Assembly: GCA_026413225.1 (NCBI GenBank)
Contig: CM048552.1
Location: 24,541,001 to 24,605,000, forward strand
Origin: Otis tarda
Taxonomy: Eukaryota > Chordata > Aves > Otidiformes > Otididae
Direction of reading: 5' to 3'
DNA length: 64,000 nt
Both the position numbers and the translations under genes were made by a program. The notes under the pieces were generated by a model. That model did no database searches. It saw nothing but the letters and a program-made list of their open reading frames with translations, and was not told where the DNA came from. Positions 61,566 to 64,000 of the stretch are shown here, piece by piece (within the stretch, counting starts at the first letter, position 1; the number at the start of each line of letters is the position of its first letter).

Positions 61566-62288
61566 AAGGGGAAAATGAAACAGAAGCTCAGGCAGAAAAA
61601 GGCAGGCGCGAGCCTTGTGGGCCTTGCAGCCCTCACCTTCTGCTCCCCCACTGGGTGGCCGTCTGGGCCCAACTCAGCAAGAAGTGGAGAGGAGATGTGA
61701 AAAGATCCTGAGAAGTGCCAGCCTGAGCCGGTTGTAAAGAATTTCTTGAGAAAGGAACAGCTGCAGACACCAAGGTCAGTGAACAAGGAGGGGGAGGAGT
61801 AATGCTGCTCCTGGCAGAGATTCCCCTGCAGCCCGTGGTGCAGCCCATGGTGAGGCCGGCTGTGCCCCTGCAGCCCATGGAGGCCCACGGAGGAGCAGAG
61901 ATCCAACTGCAGCCCATGGAGGACCCCACAGTGGAGGAGGTGGGTGCCTAAAGGAAGCTGTGGCCCACGGAGGGCCCATGCTGGGACAGCTGTTCTGGAG
62001 GAACTACAACTCGTGGAAAAACGACCCACACCGGAGCAGTTCATGCAGGACTGTAGCCCGTGGGAGGGACCCCATGATGGAGCAGAGGAGGAATGTGAGG
62101 AGTTCTTCCCCTGAGGAGGAAGGAGCAGTGGAAAGTGACAAGTAATGAACTGACCATAACCCCCATTCCCTGTGCTGCTTGCAGAGAGGAGGTGCAGATA
62201 GTCCAGAATGAAGTTAAGCCTGGGAAGAGGGGAGGAGTAGTGGCAAGTTTTCTTTTCTCTCTCACTATCCTGCTTTGGTTTTATTGTT

Positions 62289-62294
62289 AATAAA
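62289..62294 (+). terminator. LTR polyadenylation signal AATAAA
   Basis: AATAAA in TTGTTAATAAATTG, about 180 bases before the LTR end and over 700 bases downstream of the TATA box, so R in this family is long. It matches the signal in the other copy. Confidence 0.75.
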
Positions 62295-62472
62295 TTGAAT
62301 TAGTTTTCCCCAAGTCAAGCCTGTTTTGCCTGTAACAGTAACTGGAATGATCTCTCCCTGTTCTTGTCCCAAACCTTGAGCTTTTGTTATATTATCTCTC
62401 CCCCATTCCCTTGGAGGGTGGGGAGAGTGAGTGACTATGTAGCTTGGTCCAAAGCGGGGCTAAACTCTGACA

Positions 62473-63757
62473 CAGAGCCATGTCTGGTTTAACATATTGA
62501 GCTCGTAGCTGCATCAGTTTTACCATTTGGAAGACACTCACCTCAGGAAGACATGAAGACTCAATCATTTTGTTCAATCTCTTAATCCAGGACAGAGAGG
62601 ACAAAAGCACTGTGATAACACTTTTCCAGCCACTGTTTTTGGAACTACTATCCAAATCTGCAAATCTGAAAATTCTTCTGCTTTCTAAGCTGAGTAGATT
62701 CTAAGATAACAGACATGAGATGTTGGCACTTACATATATGAAGAAAAATGACGTATTTTAGATTGTCAAAATGTGTTAGTAGATAAAATTTCTCTCTCCC
62801 CCTTGTGTCTGATGTGACCAATTAAAATGACAAAGGACCCTGACAGAAGTGTAGGATAAACAGTATATACCAAGTATTTTGAAATAGCTTTAAAAACTTT
62901 TATGCTGCAGCTTTTTTTTTCAAATTATGGAAAGTCCATTGCAAAATGATGGTGTAGAAAAGAGTTTGTTGGTATTTTCCTGTAAAACCCGATATCATTC
63001 CCAAGGTCTCAGCAGCATCAGACAATTTTGGTAACTTCAGACTTTTGCATCATTAGAATTTCTTGCAGTAATTGCTTATCCTCAAGTACTGCCATCCTAC
63101 AATTGCAACACTGCTTACCACCCCACTCGCGCCCTCTCTCAACAACAGCAGTTGCTGGAAGCGTGGCTTTCCACAACTTTCAGATTAGTCAGATACACTA
63201 CAGTTACTTTATTACTCTTGGCAATCTGTTGCTCTGTGTTACTGCACTGTTGTGCCTTTTGAACTTTTATGCAATAATTACTGAAGTACACTCTGGTCTT
63301 CAGGGACTTCTCCACCTTTTTGATTTTATGAAGTTAGTTTCACTTAAGTGGTCTCAAAAATAAGCACAACTATAAATTTCTGCAGGACTGGGATCTTTAA
63401 ATGTCACCTCCTCTCAGTAGGAAATGTCACCCCACATAACACAATGTAATACAACAGCCTCTTAGTCAGAATCAGGTCTCTGGAAACTACTACAGGGAAA
63501 ATATATTCATCCAGGAGGCAATGAAGCAGATAGTTTCACTGAAGTATAACTAGGTAATATGTTCTAAATTCCACTTATTTTACAACACTAAAAATGTGTC
63601 TAGCAAACTCATCAGAGAGTGAGAGAGTACAGTATATTCTGTACCAATCCAGACATTTACAGCCTCTTCAGTGCTAAGTTTTGCTCAGAGGGTAGAGCTA
63701 TTCCTACCATTAAGTACACCAAAGACAGTGTTCTGGGTTATAAAACACATAAACTGC
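62473..63757. other. Unique DNA without recognised genes
   Basis: Nothing recognisable. The longest frame is 111 codons (plus, 63028-63363), Leu- and Ser-rich and unrecognised. Confidence 0.6.
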
Positions 63758-64000
63758 TGTGATGGGTTGACCTTGGCTGGCCCCAGGTGGCCACCAAGGC
63801 GTTCTATCACTTCCCCTTCTCAGTGGGACAGGGAGAGAAAAACACAGTGAAAAGCTCACGAGTTGAGATAAGGACAGGGAGATCACTCACCAATTACCAT
63901 CACAGGCAAAACACACTCAACTTAGGGAAATTAATTCAATTTATTGCCAACTAATCAGAGTAGGATAATGAGAAATAAGAACAAATCTAAAAACACCTTC
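63758..64000 (-). mobile_element. ERV LTR, cut by the window edge
   Basis: The element opens TGTGATGGGTTGACCTTGGC and continues with AGTTGAGATAAGGACAGGGAG and ATCACAGGCAAAACACACTC. The corresponding stretch of the LTR at 3242 (TTTGAGATAAGGATGGGGAG, TTACAGGCAAAACAGACTCG) is clearly related. A minus-strand AATAAA (plus TTTATT, 63940-63945) lies where the poly(A) signal falls in the other copies. It is therefore the 3' end of a minus-oriented LTR. The rest, and whether a provirus follows, lie outside the window. Confidence 0.82.

Larger units (their letters stand above)
61397..62472 (+). mobile_element. Solo LTR of an endogenous retrovirus (same family as 3242-4376), 1,076 bp
   Basis: It begins TGCTGGGTTTGTGTAGCGGG and ends GGGGCTAAACTCTGACA. 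Read on the plus strand it aligns along its length with the minus strand of 3242-4376: same ends, CCAAT box (61522-61526), TATATAAG box, GC-rich CTGCAGCCCATGG core (about 61800-61990) and AATAAA signal. The flanks CATTC and CAGAG do not form a clear duplication, so the boundaries or flanks have changed since insertion. A 177-codon antisense frame (minus, 61511-62044) is homologous to the antisense frame of the other copy. Confidence 0.87.

Noticed and set aside
1..64000. CRISPR arrays, bacterial operons, tRNA or rRNA genes
   Set aside because: No regularly spaced repeats, no cloverleaf with a GGTTCGAATCC-type arm and no rRNA-like blocks were seen. The repeats present are vertebrate retroelements.

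Overview
This window looks like nuclear DNA from a bird. It is AT-rich, has no recognisable host protein-coding gene, and its interspersed repeats are those of avian genomes: CR1 LINEs, solo LTRs of 5-bp-target-duplication endogenous retroviruses, and a broken provirus with an alpharetrovirus-like integrase, envelope and LTR. CR1 3' ends, with the ATTCTATGA-type tail read on the minus strand, recur across the window. No CRISPR array, operon, tRNA or rRNA was found. The species cannot be named from the sequence alone.

Layout. 1-2185: unique AT-rich DNA. 2186-2770: CR1 3' end (minus). 3242-4376: solo LTR (minus) with a perfect CCCTA target duplication. 4382-16323: unique DNA with one old CR1 3' end on the plus strand near 14.0 kb. 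16324-16930 and 16994-18520: two more minus-strand CR1s, the second carrying most of the reverse transcriptase. 18521-25973: unique DNA with a possible exon at 19069-19297 and a palindrome at 21.6 kb. 25974-29045: a nested block in which CR1 3' sequence, an alpharetrovirus-like 3' LTR, env, the integrase end of pol and CR1 ORF2 sequence lie side by side, all on the minus strand. 29265-32165: a long, fairly young CR1 with endonuclease and reverse transcriptase regions. 32166-54979: about 23 kb of unique DNA holding the longest non-repeat ORF (34588-35166), a perfect 24-bp palindrome (38.5 kb), a strand-asymmetric C-rich/purine-rich stretch (41.3-42.2 kb), a diverged tandem duplication (46.0-46.3 kb) and a hairpin (47.2 kb). 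54985-55606: solo LTR (minus) with a perfect TAGAC duplication. 58200-58422: short CR1 (minus). 61397-62472: solo LTR of the same family as the one at 3.2 kb but on the plus strand. 63758-64000: start of a further LTR cut by the window edge.

How the parts relate. The retroelements explain nearly all of the long open frames. The most informative locus is 25974-29045, where one deletion removing the middle of a CR1 together with the 5' LTR, gag and most of pol of a provirus inserted in it would explain every junction seen. Env there has a single in-frame stop, and integrase keeps its D,D35E triad but is truncated and frameshifted. All but one of the CR1s, the provirus and three of the four solo LTRs lie on the minus strand, which would fit (inference) a window inside a large intron of a plus-strand gene. 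I found no convincing new biological system. The findings worth checking are the nested deletion, the near-intact env, the open antisense frame shared by two LTR copies, the unexplained 192-codon ORF, the candidate exon and the palindromes.
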